Positions 1 to 10,504 of a stretch of DNA of 64,000 bases are shown here, one piece after another (the first letter of the stretch is position 1; each line of letters starts with the position of its first letter). Made by a program: the position numbers and the translations under genes. Below the pieces are notes generated by a model. It did not search any database. It saw nothing but the letters and a program-made list of their open reading frames with translations, and was not told where the DNA came from. Source of the DNA: Delphinapterus leucas (lineage: Eukaryota; Chordata; Mammalia; Artiodactyla; Monodontidae); assembly GCF_002288925.2 (NCBI RefSeq), contig NW_022098007.1:24180815-24244814 (forward strand), read 5' to 3'.

Positions 1-809
1 TTTATTTGTGTCTTCTTCAACAATATCTTCTACTCTTCAGAGTACAGGTATTTCACCTCGTTAAATTTGTTCCTGGGTGTATTATTCTTTTTGATACAAC
101 TGTAAATGGGATAGTTTTCTTCACTTCTCTGACAGCTCATTATTACTGTATAGAAATTTAACATATTTCTGTGTATTAATTTTCTGTTCTGCAACTTTAC
201 TGAATCCATCTCTTAGTTATAATAGTTTTTTGGTAAAGTCTTTAGAGCTTGATGATCTGTCCTTTGATGAAATTGGGGTGCTAAAGTACCCTGCCATTAT
301 TGTATTGTCAAATTTCCCCTTTATATCTGTATTTGCTTTATATACTTAGGTGCTCCTACATTGGATCCATAAATGTTAAAAAGTAAAATATACACTTCTT
401 GTATTCATTCCTTTATCATAATATAATGCCCTTCTTTGTCTGTTGTTAAGACTTTGCTTTAAAGATTTTTTCTGATATTATTGGTACCACCCCTTTCTTA
501 TCATTTCCATCTGCATAAAATATCTTTTTCCATCCCTTCATTTTCAGTATGCATGTGTCTTTAGTTCTGAAGTGAGTCTCTTGTAAGCATCATATAGATG
601 GGTCTTGTTTTTTTTATACAGCCACCCTATGTCTTTTGATTGGAGCATTTAGTCCACTAACATTTAAAGTAATTATTGATAGGTATGTACTTATACCTGT
701 TTTCTGATTATTTTTGTCAGTTTTCCCTGTTCTTTTCTTCTTCTTTTAGTTTCTCCCCATTTCGTTTGATGATTTCCTTTTGTAGTATGCTTGTGTTCAT
801 TTTTCTTAT
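1..809 (-). mobile_element. Old L1 LINE fragments, antisense (ORF2)
   Basis: Read on the minus strand, about 1-240 matches the L1 ORF2 stretch just after the reverse-transcriptase catalytic site, and about 241-809 matches the endonuclease half of ORF2, including the region that in L1 encodes the first residues after the start. The jump between them skips much of ORF2, so this is either one element with a deletion or two abutting fragments. Many stops; no coding capacity. It meets a sense-strand L1 at about 810. Confidence 0.8.
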
Positions 810-1403
810 TGACAGTAACACAATAAAAGTGGGGGACTTTAACAACCCCCTTACATAAATGGATAGATAATCCAGACAAAAAATAAACAATAAAATACTG
901 GGCTTAAATGACATATTAGACAAGTTGTACTTAATTGATATATATATAAAGCATTCCATCCGAAAGCAGCAGAATACACATTCTTTTCAAGTGTGCATGG
1001 AACATACTCCAGGATAGATCACATGCTAGGCCACAAAATAAGCCTCAGTAAATTTAAGAAAATTGGAATCATATGAAGCATCTTTTCCGACCACAATGCT
1101 GAGGCTAGACATCAACTACAAGAAAAAAACTGCAAAAAGCACAAACATGTGAAGGCAAAACTATATGGACTAAACAACCAATGGATCACTGAAGAAATCA
1201 AAATGGAAATTTAAAAAACTACCTACAGACAAATGAAAATGAAAACACAACAGTCCAAAACCTATGGGATGCAACAAAAACAGTTTTAAGAGAGAAGTTT
1301 ATAGTGACACAAGCTTACCTCAGGAAACAAGAAAAATATCAAACAACATAAAATTATACCTAAAGGAACTAGAGAAAGAAAAACAAATAAAACCCAAAAT
1401 TAG

Positions 1404-1416
1404 AAGTAAAGAAATC
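1404..1416. repeat. Left TSD of SINE+L1 composite
   Basis: The 13-base word aagtaaagaaatc here is repeated at 2626-2638. Between the two copies lie a SINE and an L1 3' end. Host L1 ORF2 sequence continues directly after the right copy, which shows that the duplication is a target-site duplication. Confidence 0.85.
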
Positions 1417-1764
1417 GGGACTTCCCTGGTGGAGCAGTGGCTGGGAATCTACCTGCCAATGCAGGGGACATGGGCTCGATCACTGGTCAGGGAAGATCCC
1501 ACATGCCATGCAGCAACTAAGCCCATGTGCCACAACTACTGAGCCTGCATTCTAGAGCATGTGAGCCACAACTACTGAGCCCGCATGCCACAACTACTGT
1601 AGCTCACGTGCCTAGAGCCCAAGCTCCACAACAAGAGAAGCCACTGCAATGAGAAGCCTGCACACCACAATGAAGAGTAGCCCGCACTCACTGCACCTAG
1701 AGAAAGCCCACATGCAGCAACAAAGAACCAATGCAGCCAAAAATTAACTAATTAAAAAAAAGAA
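1417..1764 (+). mobile_element. CHR-type tRNA-derived SINE, long form
   Basis: Begins with the tRNA-like head (gggacttccctggtgg), contains the A/B-box-like internal promoter, then the repetitive 'ccacaactactgagcc' body, and ends in an A-rich tail (about 1740-1764). This is the long SINE form also seen at 36834, 61391 and 61987. It abuts an L1 3' fragment with no TSD of its own at that junction. Confidence 0.85.
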
Positions 1765-2625
1765 GTATGAGGTATCACCTCACACCAGTCAGAGTGGCCA
1801 TCATCAAAAAAACTAGAAACAATAAATTCTGGAGAGGGTGTGGAGAACAGTGAACCCTCTTGCTCTGTTGGTAGGAATGTAAATTGATACAGCCACTACG
1901 GAGAACAGTATGGAGGTTCCTTAAAAAAATAAAAATAGAACTACCATGTGACCCAGCAATCCCACTACTGGGCATATACCCTGAGAAAACCATAATTCAA
2001 AAAGAGTCATGTACCACAATGTTCATTGCAGCTCTATTTACAATAGCCAGGACATGGAAGCAACCTAAGTGTCCATTGACAGATGAATGGATAAAGAAGA
2101 TGTGGCACATATATACAATGGAACATTACTCAGTCAGAAAAAGAAACGAAATTGAGTTATTTGTAGTGAGGTGGATGGACCTACAGTCTGTCGTACAGAG
2201 TGAAGTCAGAAAGAGAAAAATATCATATGCTAACACATATATATGGAGTCTAAAAACAAACCAAAAAAAAAGGTTATGAAGAACCTAGGAGCAGGACAGG
2301 AATAAAGACGCAGATGAAGACAATGGACTTGAGGACACTGGGAGGGGGAAGGGTAAGCTGGGACGAAGTGAGAGAGTGGCATGGACTAATATATACTACC
2401 AAATATAAAATAGATAGCTAGTGGGAAGCAGCTGCACAGCACAGGGAGAACAGCTTGGTGCTTTGTGACCACCTAGAGGGGTGGGATGGGGGGTTGGGAG
2501 GGAGACGCAAGACGGAGGAGATATGGGGATATATGTATATGTATAGCTGATTCACTTTGTTATAAAGCAGAAACTAACATACCATTGTAAAGCAATTATA
2601 CTCCAGTAAAGATGTTTTAAAAAAA
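1765..2625 (+). mobile_element. 5'-truncated L1, ORF2 C-terminus and 3'UTR
   Basis: Sense L1 starting at the ORF2 C-terminal 'gaggtatcacctcacacc' region, running through the end of ORF2 and the G-rich 3'UTR (about 2330-2520) to a short poly(A) at about 2614-2627. The same L1 3' subfamily recurs at 62029-62692 and 50488-50690. Its right flank is the second copy of aagtaaagaaatc. Confidence 0.88.
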
Positions 2626-3404
2626 AAGTAAAGAAATCATAAAGATCAGAGCAGAAATAAATGAAATAGAGACTAAAAAAAATAGAAAAGATCAATGAAA
2701 CTAAAAGCTGTTTTTTTTTAAGATAAACAAAATTGATAAACCTTTAGCCAGACTCATCAAGAAAAAAAGGGAGAGGGTCCAAATCAATAAAGTAAGAAAC
2801 GAAAAAGGAGAAGTTACAACCGACACCACAGAAACACCAAGGATCAAAAGAGACTACTACAAACAACTATATGCCAATAAAATGAACAACCAAGAAGAAA
2901 TGGAGAAATTCTTAGAAATATACAATCTTCCAAGACTGAACCAGTAAGAAATACAAAATATGAACAGACCAGTTAGCAGTAATGAAATTGAATCAGTAAT
3001 TTAAAAACGCACAACAAACAAAAGTCCAGGACCAGATGGCTGCACAGGTGAATTCTACCAAACAGTTAACTAAGAGTTAACACCTACACTTCTTAAAGTA
3101 TTCCAAAAAACTGCAGATGAAGGAACACTTCAAAACTCATTCTATGAAGCCAGCATCACCCTGATACCAAAACGAGACAAAGGTATCACAAGAAAAAGAA
3201 AATTACAGACAAATATAACTAACAGACATAGATGTAAAAATCCTCAACAAAATATTAGCAAACCGAATCCAACAATACATTACAAGGATCACACACCATG
3301 ACCAAGTGGGATTTACCCCAGGGATGCAAGGATTTTTCAACATCCACAAATCAATCAATGTGATACACCACATTAACAAATTGAAGAATAAAAAACATAT
3401 GATT

Positions 3405-3624
3405 GGGCTTCCCTGGTGGCGCAGTGGTTGAGAGTCCGCCTGCCAATGCAGGGGACACAGGTTCGTGCCCCGGTCCGGGAGGATCCCACATGCTGTGAAG
3501 CAGCTGGGCCCATGAGCCATGGCTGCTGAGCCTGCGCGTCCAGAGCCTGTGCTCCACAACAGGAGAGGCCAGAGCAGTGAGAAGCCCGCATACTGCAAAA
3601 AAAACCAAAAAACAAAAAACAAAA
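3405..3624 (+). mobile_element. CHR-type SINE, short form
   Basis: About 200-bp SINE with the head ggcttccctggtggcgcag, a B-box-like ggttcgtgccccgg, and an A-rich tail with C interruptions. Flanked by catatgatt-type direct repeats at 3395-3404 and 3625-3634, and inserted into L1 ORF2, which continues on the right. Confidence 0.9.
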
Positions 3625-3927
3625 CCATATGATTATATCAATTGATGCAAAAAAAAGCTTTTAACAAAATTCAACATCCATTTAGGATAAAAACTATCCA
3701 GAATGTGGGCATACAAGGAACATACCTCAACATAATAAAGGCCATTTATGAGAAACCCACAGCAGACATCATACTCAACAGTGAAAATTTGAAAGCATTT
3801 CCTCTAAGACTGGGAACAAGACAAGGACACCCACTCTCACCACTTTTATTCACCATAGTACCAGAAGTCCTAGTCATAGCAATCAGACAAGAAAAAGAAA
3901 TAAAAGGAATTCAAGTTACTATACTTT

Positions 3928-4690
3928 TCAAGTTTAAATATTCTATTTAGTTGCTCTTTATATAATTTCCATCTTTTTATTGATATTCTCACTTTGGTGA
4001 GACATTTTCTCATACTTTTCTTTAGTTTGTTAGATAATAGTTTCCTTTAGCTCTTTGAACACTTCAAAACTCATTCTATTAAACTCATTTAAAACAACCA
4101 ACTTAAAGTCTTTGTCTAGAAATACATCATTTGTGCTTCCTCAAGCATGTTTGCATTGATTTTTCTCTTGTTAATATGCCATATTTTCTTTTTTTATATA
4201 AATTTATCTTTGGCTGCATTGGGTCTTCATTGCTGCAGGCGGGCTTTCTCTAGTTGTGGTGAGCAGGGGCTACTCTTCATCGTGGTGTGTGGGCTTCTCA
4301 TTGAGGTGGCTTCTCTTTGTTGTGCAGCATGGGCTGTAGGTGTGCAGGTTTCAGTAGTTGTGGCATGCAGGCTCAGTAGTTGTGGCCTGCAGGCTCTAAA
4401 GCACAGGCTCAGTAGTTGTGGTACATGGGCTTAGTTGCTGCATGGCATGTGGGATCTTCCTGGACTAGGGCTCAAACCCGTGTCCCCTGCATTGGCAGGC
4501 AGATTCTTAACCACTGTGCCACCAGGGAAGTCCCATATTTTCTTTTATTAGAATGTCTGTTAGATTTTTCTTGAAAAGTGGACATTTTGAGGATGTCCAT
4601 ATTATAATATGGCAGCTATAGAAATTAGATTCTCACCTCTCCCCAGGATTTTTTTATTAATGCTGCCTACTGATCTTTTGGTGACTTTTT
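3928..4690 (-). mobile_element. Old L1 fragment, antisense, split by a SINE
   Basis: Both flanks of the SINE at 4193-4533 read as antisense of an old L1 5'UTR-type sequence of the kind found in L1M elements (phrases such as 'ctctttgaac' and 'aaagtctttgtctag'). The family assignment is from memory of common repeats and is moderate. No coding capacity. Confidence 0.55.
4193..4533 (-). mobile_element. CHR-type SINE, long form, antisense
   Basis: Reverse-oriented SINE: a T-rich tail at the left and the head (ccaccagggaagtccc) at the right, with the 'ggctgcattgggtcttcattgctg' type of 3' body. TSD catattttctttt at 4180-4192 and 4534-4546. Confidence 0.9.
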
Positions 4691-4734
4691 TTTTTTGAAA
4701 AAAAATCCTCAAATTCATTTTAAATGGTAACCTT

Positions 4735-5130
4735 TTAATACATTCTTTTTCTCTTAAATTTTATTGAAGTATAGTTAATTTACAATGTTGTGTTAATTTC
4801 TGCTGTACAGCAAAGTGACTCAGTTATACATATATATATGTTCTTTTTCATATTCTTTTCCATTATGGTTTATCACAATATACTGAATATAGTTCCGTGC
4901 TATACAGTAGGACCTTGTTGTTTATCCATCCTATACATAATAGTTTACATCTGCTAATCCCAAACTCCCAATACTTCCCTCCCCTACTCCCCTCCTCATT
5001 GGCAACCACAAGTCTGTTCTCTATGTCTGTGAGTGTGTTTCTGTTTCATAGATATGTTCATTTGTGTCATATTTTAGATTCCACATATAAGTGATATCAT
5101 ATGGTATTTGTCTTTCTCTTCCTAAATTAC
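4735..5130 (-). mobile_element. L1 3' end, antisense
   Basis: Antisense artiodactyl-type L1 3'UTR ('attttattgaagtatagtta', 'gtacagcaaagtgactcag') continuing into the end of ORF2 (about 5040-5130). The left side is the poly(A) end. Confidence 0.85.
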
Positions 5131-5428
5131 TTCACTTAGTTAATTTAAGCTTTCTTAATAATGTTGTTTCTTCTTACTAAATCACATGCAAGTGAATGTT
5201 TTTAGATCACTGTCCTTAAACCATTTTCTGCATTATTGTTGTATTTCCCCCAGTTCCTCTCAACAGTCATTTGAATCTATCTACTTGTGGTTCTTTTACT
5301 TCATAGATATTAACATGCATTGTTCTTTCCTGAAGGATTCTGTCCTTGCATTTTAGTCTACTTGTATTTTTATCAACCCTCTTTAATATTTTAATGGATT
5401 TGTTAATATTGATTCTCCTTTTTCATAG

Positions 5429-5611
5429 CTTAATAAAGATGCTACAGAAACCAAACCAAGTATAAGACCAGGTCCACAGAGCTCAGCAGTGCAGATGGAT
5501 GTCAAAGATGAAGAGACTTGCTGGAACGTGATTAAACCCTTCTTCAGGAATGACTCAAAGCTGAGATGCTTAGAGAAAGAAGATAAAACACCACTCTGTA
5601 TAGCAACATGA
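5429..5611 (+). CDS. Candidate terminal coding exon, 60 codons, unrecognised
   Basis: Immediately after a pyrimidine-rich tract ending in 'ctttttcatag' (AG at 5427-5428) the sequence is open for 60 codons to a TGA at 5609-5611. The translation begins LNKDATETKP and ends DKTPLCIAT. It is acidic and lysine-rich, with balanced composition unlike the low-complexity translations nearby. The preceding in-frame triplet is TAG, so it could be coding only as a spliced exon or as part of a processed copy. There is no upstream exon in the window that I can link to it, and nothing in it matches a family I know. An AATAAA lies about 190 bp downstream. Alternatives are a chance open stretch, a pseudogene exon or an unrecognised old repeat. 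Chance alone gives 60 open codons fairly often, so confidence is low; the splice-site context is what makes it stand out. Confidence 0.25.
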   Translation, partial: LNKDATETKPSIRPGPQSSAVQMDVKDEETCWNVIKPFFRNDSKLRCLEKEDKTPLCIAT

Positions 5612-5949
5612 CTGTTTTACTTCAGCTACCACAATCTTTTAATGACTTTACAAACCACATTACTAATGTATGTGGTAAGCTGTTACTTATAACAAGTCTG
5701 CTATTAATCTCCAAACTTTTTAACTGAAGCTGGAATGGAAAAAACATTAGAATGACCAAGTTACTCAATTACCTAACTAAGCTATAACCTGCATACCACT
5801 TAAATAAATAATGAGATGCTTTTTAAATTTACACCAAGCATGCTATTCTTTCCCATCAATTAAAACTATTATCCCACAGTTTGTTGAGTTTAAAATAATA
5901 ATATAAATAACCACTAAAAATATACTAGCAAAACTGAATAAGGGCATGA

Positions 5950-5950
<1 letters not shown>

Positions 5951-5982
<32 letters not shown>
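5951..5982. repeat. (TG)n microsatellite
   Basis: Sixteen uninterrupted TG units. Length is likely to vary between individuals. Confidence 0.97.
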
Positions 5983-5984
<2 letters not shown>

Positions 5985-8278
5985 AAAGGGAAAAGAGACA
6001 GAGTAGTTACTTGCATAGCTGCATAATTATTTCAATATTCCTTTCATTTTACACATTTCTTTTTATAGAGGTCTCATTATTACATAAATGCAGTTGACTC
6101 CTGAACAATGTGGGGGCTAGGGGCACCAAACCCTCATTCAGTCAAATACCTGCATATAACTTTTGACTCCTTTACTAATAGCCAACTGTTGATCAAAAGT
6201 CTTACTGATAAGATAAACAGTCAATTAACACATATTTGTATGCTATATGCATTATATATTACAGTCTTACCATAAAGTAAGCTAAAGAAAAGAAAATGTT
6301 AAGAAAATCATAAGAGAAAATACATTTACAGTACTGTAATATATTAATTGATACCATAAGTTTACATCATCTGTTTACAAGATGAATCATCTGTGAGTAC
6401 CCACAACAATCTTATATGATACAAAACACTTTAGATGTTATACATATTATTAACACTAGACATCAAAAATGAAACAATGTGAAGAAAGAAATTAATATTT
6501 ATTTACAGGTATAATGATTCATGCATTGATAACAAAGATTGCTTATGGTAGCCTAGTGTAATCAATATGATAGCCTATACACTAATGAATGAAATGTTAT
6601 AAAAATTTTATGGTATGCAATATTACAGTCACATTCATAATACAATATTGGAAATGTTATTACACTTTTAAAAAACCACTTACCTGTGATGATAAGGCTG
6701 ATGCACAGTTTCTCTAATAACGAGAGGCATACTGTAATGTAATTCTTTGAAAGTAAAGTTATAAAACAGTAAGAAAACTAACCCACTATTAATTTTATAT
6801 TAAATGTCATTCACATTATGCCTATGTAAGGATAGGTTACCCAGCTCAATACAAGTCTTGTATGGGATGTGATATACAATGAATACTTAGGGGATGATGA
6901 TGACGATGGTGACAAAAAAGGTCCCATAGAGTTTTTGCTATAAGTTTATTAGATTTTCATGTGAAGACATTCACAGACATACACAACAGATAAGTTTCTA
7001 AACTGTAGGGCATGATGATTATTTACTATCGTTAAGTGGAAGTGGATCATTGTAAATTCTTCATCTTCATCATCTTCATATTGACTAGGCTGAGGAGGAT
7101 GAGGAGGGTTTGGTCTTGCAGTCTCAGGGATGGCAGAGGCAGAAGGGGAGGAAGGAGAGGCAGGCACACTCGGTGCAACTTTACAGAAATACATCACAAT
7201 TTCTGACTTTTTTGTCTTTCCATTTCTCTAAAACTGTTTCTATATGGTACTAATCCTTCTTCCAAGATTTGCTTTAGTTTCAGCACCTGTATCATATAAG
7301 GGTCCCTGTCATAAAAGAAGTCAAAAGCAGTCTTGAATAACTGGAACACTGCTAGATTGTCTAACGTCAATTTGTTTTCTGGCGCTGCTTCTAAGTTTTC
7401 TTACTTGTCGTCTGGCACTGGTTCAGAAGCACTCATCTCCATCAAGTTGTCATCTGTTAATTCTTCTGGTGTGGTGTCTGTTAGCTCTTGAATTTCTCCA
7501 TAGATTCATATCTTGAATCACTCACTCCCCCCATCTTTTTGGCCATATCCACAATCTATTTCATGATTTCTTTGATAGCTCTGTCATAAATCCTGTGAAG
7601 TCATGCACAACATCTGGACAGTTTCTTTCCAGTAGGAATTTATTGTTTTGGGCTTGATGCCTTTCATGGCTTTTTCTATAACAAAGATGGCATCTTCAAT
7701 GGTGTACTCCTTCCAGACTTTCATGATGTTCTCTCTATCGTGGTTCTCTTCTATAGCATTGACAATCTTTCCCATACAGTACTGTATGTAATGAGCCTTA
7801 AAGGTCCTTATGACCCTCTGACCTAGAGGCTGAATTACAGACGTGTATTTGGGGGCATAAACCACTTTGACGCCCTCAGTATTGGACTCATGGGGTTCTG
7901 GATGGCCAGGGGCATTGTCCAATAACAAAAGAACCTCAGAAGGCCATCCCTTACTGGCAAAGTATTTCCTGACTTCAGGGACAAAGCATTAATGGAACAA
8001 ATCCATAAAAAAGGGTTGTCGTCCAGTCCTTCTTGTTGTACAACCAAAAGACTGGCAGTTGGTGTTTACCTTTTCCCTTCAAGGCTCGGGTGTTAGCTGC
8101 TCTATAGGTAAAGGCACTCCTGTTCATAAGCCCGACTCCATTTGCACAAAACAGTAGAGTTATCCTACCCCTTCCTGCCTTAAATTCTGATGGTTGCTTC
8201 TCTTCCTTACTAATAGAAGTCCTTTGTGGCATTTTCCCCCCAGAATAGGGCACTTTTGTCTGCGTTAAAAACCTGTTC

Positions 8279-8294
8279 AAGAATATATCCTTTC
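8279..8294. repeat. Left TSD of 28S-L1 chimera
   Basis: aagaatatatcctttc here resembles aagacatcctttc at 9344-9356. Both copies fit the Tigger2 sequence expected at this point, and Tigger2 resumes after the right copy. The match is imperfect, consistent with an old insertion. Confidence 0.65.
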
Positions 8295-8410
8295 AGCAGG
8301 ACAGTGGCCATGGATGTTGGAATCTGCTAAGGAGTGTGTAACAACTCACCTGCCAAATTAACTAGCCCTGAAAATGGATGACGCTGGAGAGTTGGGCCCA
8401 TACCTGTCGC
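8295..8410 (+). pseudogene. 28S ribosomal RNA fragment (retro-copied)
   Basis: About 116 bp closely match the conserved core of mammalian 28S rRNA, sense strand, including gtgtgtaacaactcacctgc, aactagccctgaaaatggat and gggcccatacc. Most differences from the rRNA as I recall it are C-to-T or G-to-A at former CpG sites (for example tcgg to ttgg, ccgc to ctgc, ccgaat to ccaaat), as expected for a methylated dead copy. It is directly fused at its 3' side to L1 ORF2 sequence in the same orientation, and the fused unit lies between TSD-like repeats. It is therefore a fragment captured during L1 retrotransposition, not an rRNA gene. Confidence 0.88.
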
Positions 8411-9343
8411 AATGACCAACAAACACATGAAAAGAAGCTCAACATCACTAAGTACTAGAGAGATGTAAATCAAAACTACAATGAAATATCACCTCACACC
8501 AGTCAGAACGGCCATCATCAAAAAAATCTACAAACCATAAATGCTGGAGAGGATGTGGAGAAAAGGGAACCCTCCTACTCTGTTGGTGGGAATGTAAATT
8601 GGCACAGCCACTATGGAGAACATTATGGAGGTTCCTAAAAAAACTAAAAATAGAACTACCATATGACACAGCAATCTCATTACTGGGCATATACCCAGAG
8701 AAAACCGTAATTTGAAATGATGCATGCACCCAGATGTTCATTGCAGCACTATTTACAATAGACAGGACATGGAAGCAATCTAAACATCCATCAACCGAGG
8801 AATGGATAAAGATGTGATACATATATACAATGTAATATTACTCAGCCATTAAAAGGAACAAAATTGGATCATTTGCAGAGACGTGGATGGACCTAGAGAC
8901 TGTCATACAGAATGAAGTCAGAAAGAGAAAAACAAATATCATATAATATCACTTATATGTGGAATCTAGAAAATGGCACAGATGAAAAAAAAAAGAAAAT
9001 GGTACAGATGAACTTACTTGCAAAGCAGAAATAGAGACACAGATGTAAAGAACTTATGGATACCAAGGGGGGAACGGGGGTGGGATGAATTGGGAGATTG
9101 CGACTGACATATATACACTATTATGAATAAAATAGATAACTAATGAGAACCTACTGTATAGCACAGGGAACTCTACTCAGTGCTGTGTGGTGACCTAAGT
9201 GGGAATGAAATCTAAAAAAGAGGGGATATACGTATACGTATAACTGATTCACTTTGCTGTACAGCAGGAACTAACACAACATTGTAAAGCAACTATACTC
9301 CAATAAAATTAATTAAAAATCAATAAAATACATATTTTTAAAA
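8411..9343 (+). mobile_element. 5'-truncated L1 fused to 28S fragment
   Basis: Sense L1 from the ORF2 C-terminus ('gaccaacaaacacatgaaaa') through the 3'UTR to an A-rich tail at about 9300-9343. Translation is broken by several stops. The left border is the 28S fragment rather than a target sequence. The right flank is the second TSD copy followed by Tigger2. Confidence 0.9.
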
Positions 9344-9431
9344 AAGACATCCTTTCTCCTCAGTGATTTTCTTAATGGTATCTGGGAACTTGTCTGCTGC
9401 CTCTTCATTAGCAGAAGTTGGTTCTCTTGTT

Positions 9432-9436
<5 letters not shown>

Positions 9437-9468
<32 letters not shown>

Positions 9469-9660
9469 GGTTCACGGGCTTCTCATTTTTTTGGCCTCTC
9501 CCGTGGCGGAGCACAGGCTCCAGATGCGCAGGCCCAGCGGCCATGGCTCACGGGCCCAGCCGCTCCGCGGTATGTGGGATCCTCCCAGACTGGGGCACAA
9601 ACCCGTGTCCCCTGCATCGGCAGGCTGACTCTCAACCACTGGGCCACCAGGGAAGCCCCT
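9437..9660 (-). mobile_element. CHR-type SINE, short form, antisense, in Tigger2
   Basis: Long T run at the left (the A tail), then the reverse of the canonical SINE, ending ccaccagggaagcccc. At least tatcct is duplicated on both sides (9431-9436 and 9660-9665); the T run hides the full length of the TSD. Confidence 0.9.
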
Positions 9661-10152
9661 ATCCTGACATTTTTAAAGCCAAACCTCTTTCTAAAATGAT
9701 CAAACCATCCTTTTCTGGCATTAAATTCTCCAGCTTTAGATCCTTCACCTTCCTTTTGCTTTGCCATATAGTGACTTTGCTTTATCTTGAATCATATTAG
9801 AGTCTATAGGCATGACTTTCCTATACCAATCCTGCACCCACATAGAAGCTGCATTTTCAATAGGAGATAAAAAGTTATTTCACAAAAAGTGCAAGGTTTT
9901 TAGGTCTGTTGCTAGCCACAGCAAGGACGTTATGAATTTCGTTTTCTTTTCTTTTCTTACAATGGTCCTTATACTGGATTTATCTTGAAATGGCAGGTGC
10001 ATGTCAAGCAATTCAACTTTTTCTTGTAATGTCACAACTTTTTTCTGCGTCTTGCGAGCACTTCCAGCATCACTAGTGGCACTTCGAATGGGTCCCATGA
10101 TGTTATACAAGGTTTGCTGTATTGCACTAAACATGAAAAATACACAAAAACA

Positions 10153-10342
10153 GGGCTTCCCTGGTGGCGCAGTGGTTGAGAGGCCACCTGCCAATGCAGG
10201 GGACACGGGTTCGTGCCCTGGTCTGGGAGGACCCCACATGCCGCGGAGTGGCTGGGCCCATGAGCCATGGCCGCTAAGCCTGTGCGTCCGGAGCCTGTGC
10301 TCCTCAGCGGGAGAGGTCCGTGTACCACAAACAAACAAAAAA
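10153..10342 (+). mobile_element. CHR-type SINE, short form, in Tigger2
   Basis: Head gggcttccctggtggcgcag through an A-rich tail. TSD acacaaaaaca at 10142-10152 and 10343-10353, with Tigger2 sequence on both sides. Confidence 0.92.
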
Positions 10343-10504
10343 ACACAAAAACAAGCAGAAATCACTTTTTATTGTTATGCAATTTACTGGGGACAAACCA
10401 CTCACACAAAGATGATTAACATCACACAGTGTTTCAAGCAGATCCTCCCAACACTTGCTCTCACCACAATAGCAATAGGAGGTGGCTACAAAATACAAGT
10501 GATG

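Larger units (their letters stand above)
810..3927 (+). mobile_element. L1 LINE ORF2 fragment, sense, interrupted by two insertions
   Basis: The sense strand shows L1 ORF2 from the endonuclease motif (GDFN-like, near 830) through the linker into the reverse-transcriptase palm, ending near 3927 before the FADD motif would appear. It is split into 810-1416, 2639-3404 and 3635-3927 by a SINE+L1 composite and by a CHR SINE; the ORF2 reading resumes across both gaps. Frameshifts and stops are frequent, so it is a dead copy. There is no L1 3'UTR or poly(A) at the right edge, where the sequence switches to an antisense older L1. Confidence 0.85.
5131..6090. other. Stretch without recognised repeats
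   Basis: About 960 bp in which I recognise no transposon family. It contains a candidate exon (5429-5611), an AATAAA at about 5802-5808 that could serve as a polyadenylation signal, and a TG microsatellite (5951-5982). The right edge is the Tigger2 terminus at 6091. A family missed by eye is possible. Confidence 0.5.
6949..10130 (-). pseudogene. Tigger2 transposase remnant (pogo/CENP-B-like DDE family)
   Basis: Transposase pieces on the minus strand, from N- to C-terminus. About 9885-10130 gives the DNA-binding start, with helix-turn-helix features of the CENP-B/pogo type. About 7975-8280 gives the start of the DDE catalytic domain. About 7584-7928 holds the second catalytic aspartate in LLDNAPGHP and a following 'IQPLGQRVI' block typical of the family. 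About 6949-7197 gives an acidic tail with an EDDEDEE run. The pieces are in different frames and are interrupted by the nested insertions, so no transposase could be made. Confidence 0.8.
6091..10500 (-). mobile_element. Tigger2-like DNA transposon with three nested insertions
   Basis: The left end reads cagttgactcctgaacaatg, a Tigger2/MER2-type terminal inverted repeat. The interior on the minus strand encodes broken pieces of a pogo/Tigger transposase. Host transposon sequence occupies 6091-8294, 9344-9436, 9661-10152 and about 10343-10500. The gaps are a 28S-L1 chimera and two CHR SINEs. The right terminal repeat is not clearly visible, so that end is truncated or diverged near 10500. Tigger elements move by cut-and-paste and are long inactive in mammals. 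Confidence 0.85.

Noticed and set aside
3405..3480. tRNA gene (A box and B box words present)
   Set aside because: These are the internal promoter relics of the tRNA-derived SINE; no full cloverleaf and the element has a poly(A) tail and TSD.
5951..5982. CRISPR-like or other regular array
   Set aside because: Plain TG dinucleotide microsatellite; no spacer-repeat structure anywhere in the window.
8295..8410. Functional rRNA gene
   Set aside because: Only about 116 bp of 28S, CpG-decayed and fused to L1; no rDNA unit around it.
9338..9800. Open frames on both strands across the SINE (for example 145 and 94 codons)
   Set aside because: They are translations of the CHR SINE, which happens to be open in several frames; the same peptide words recur at every SINE copy in the window.
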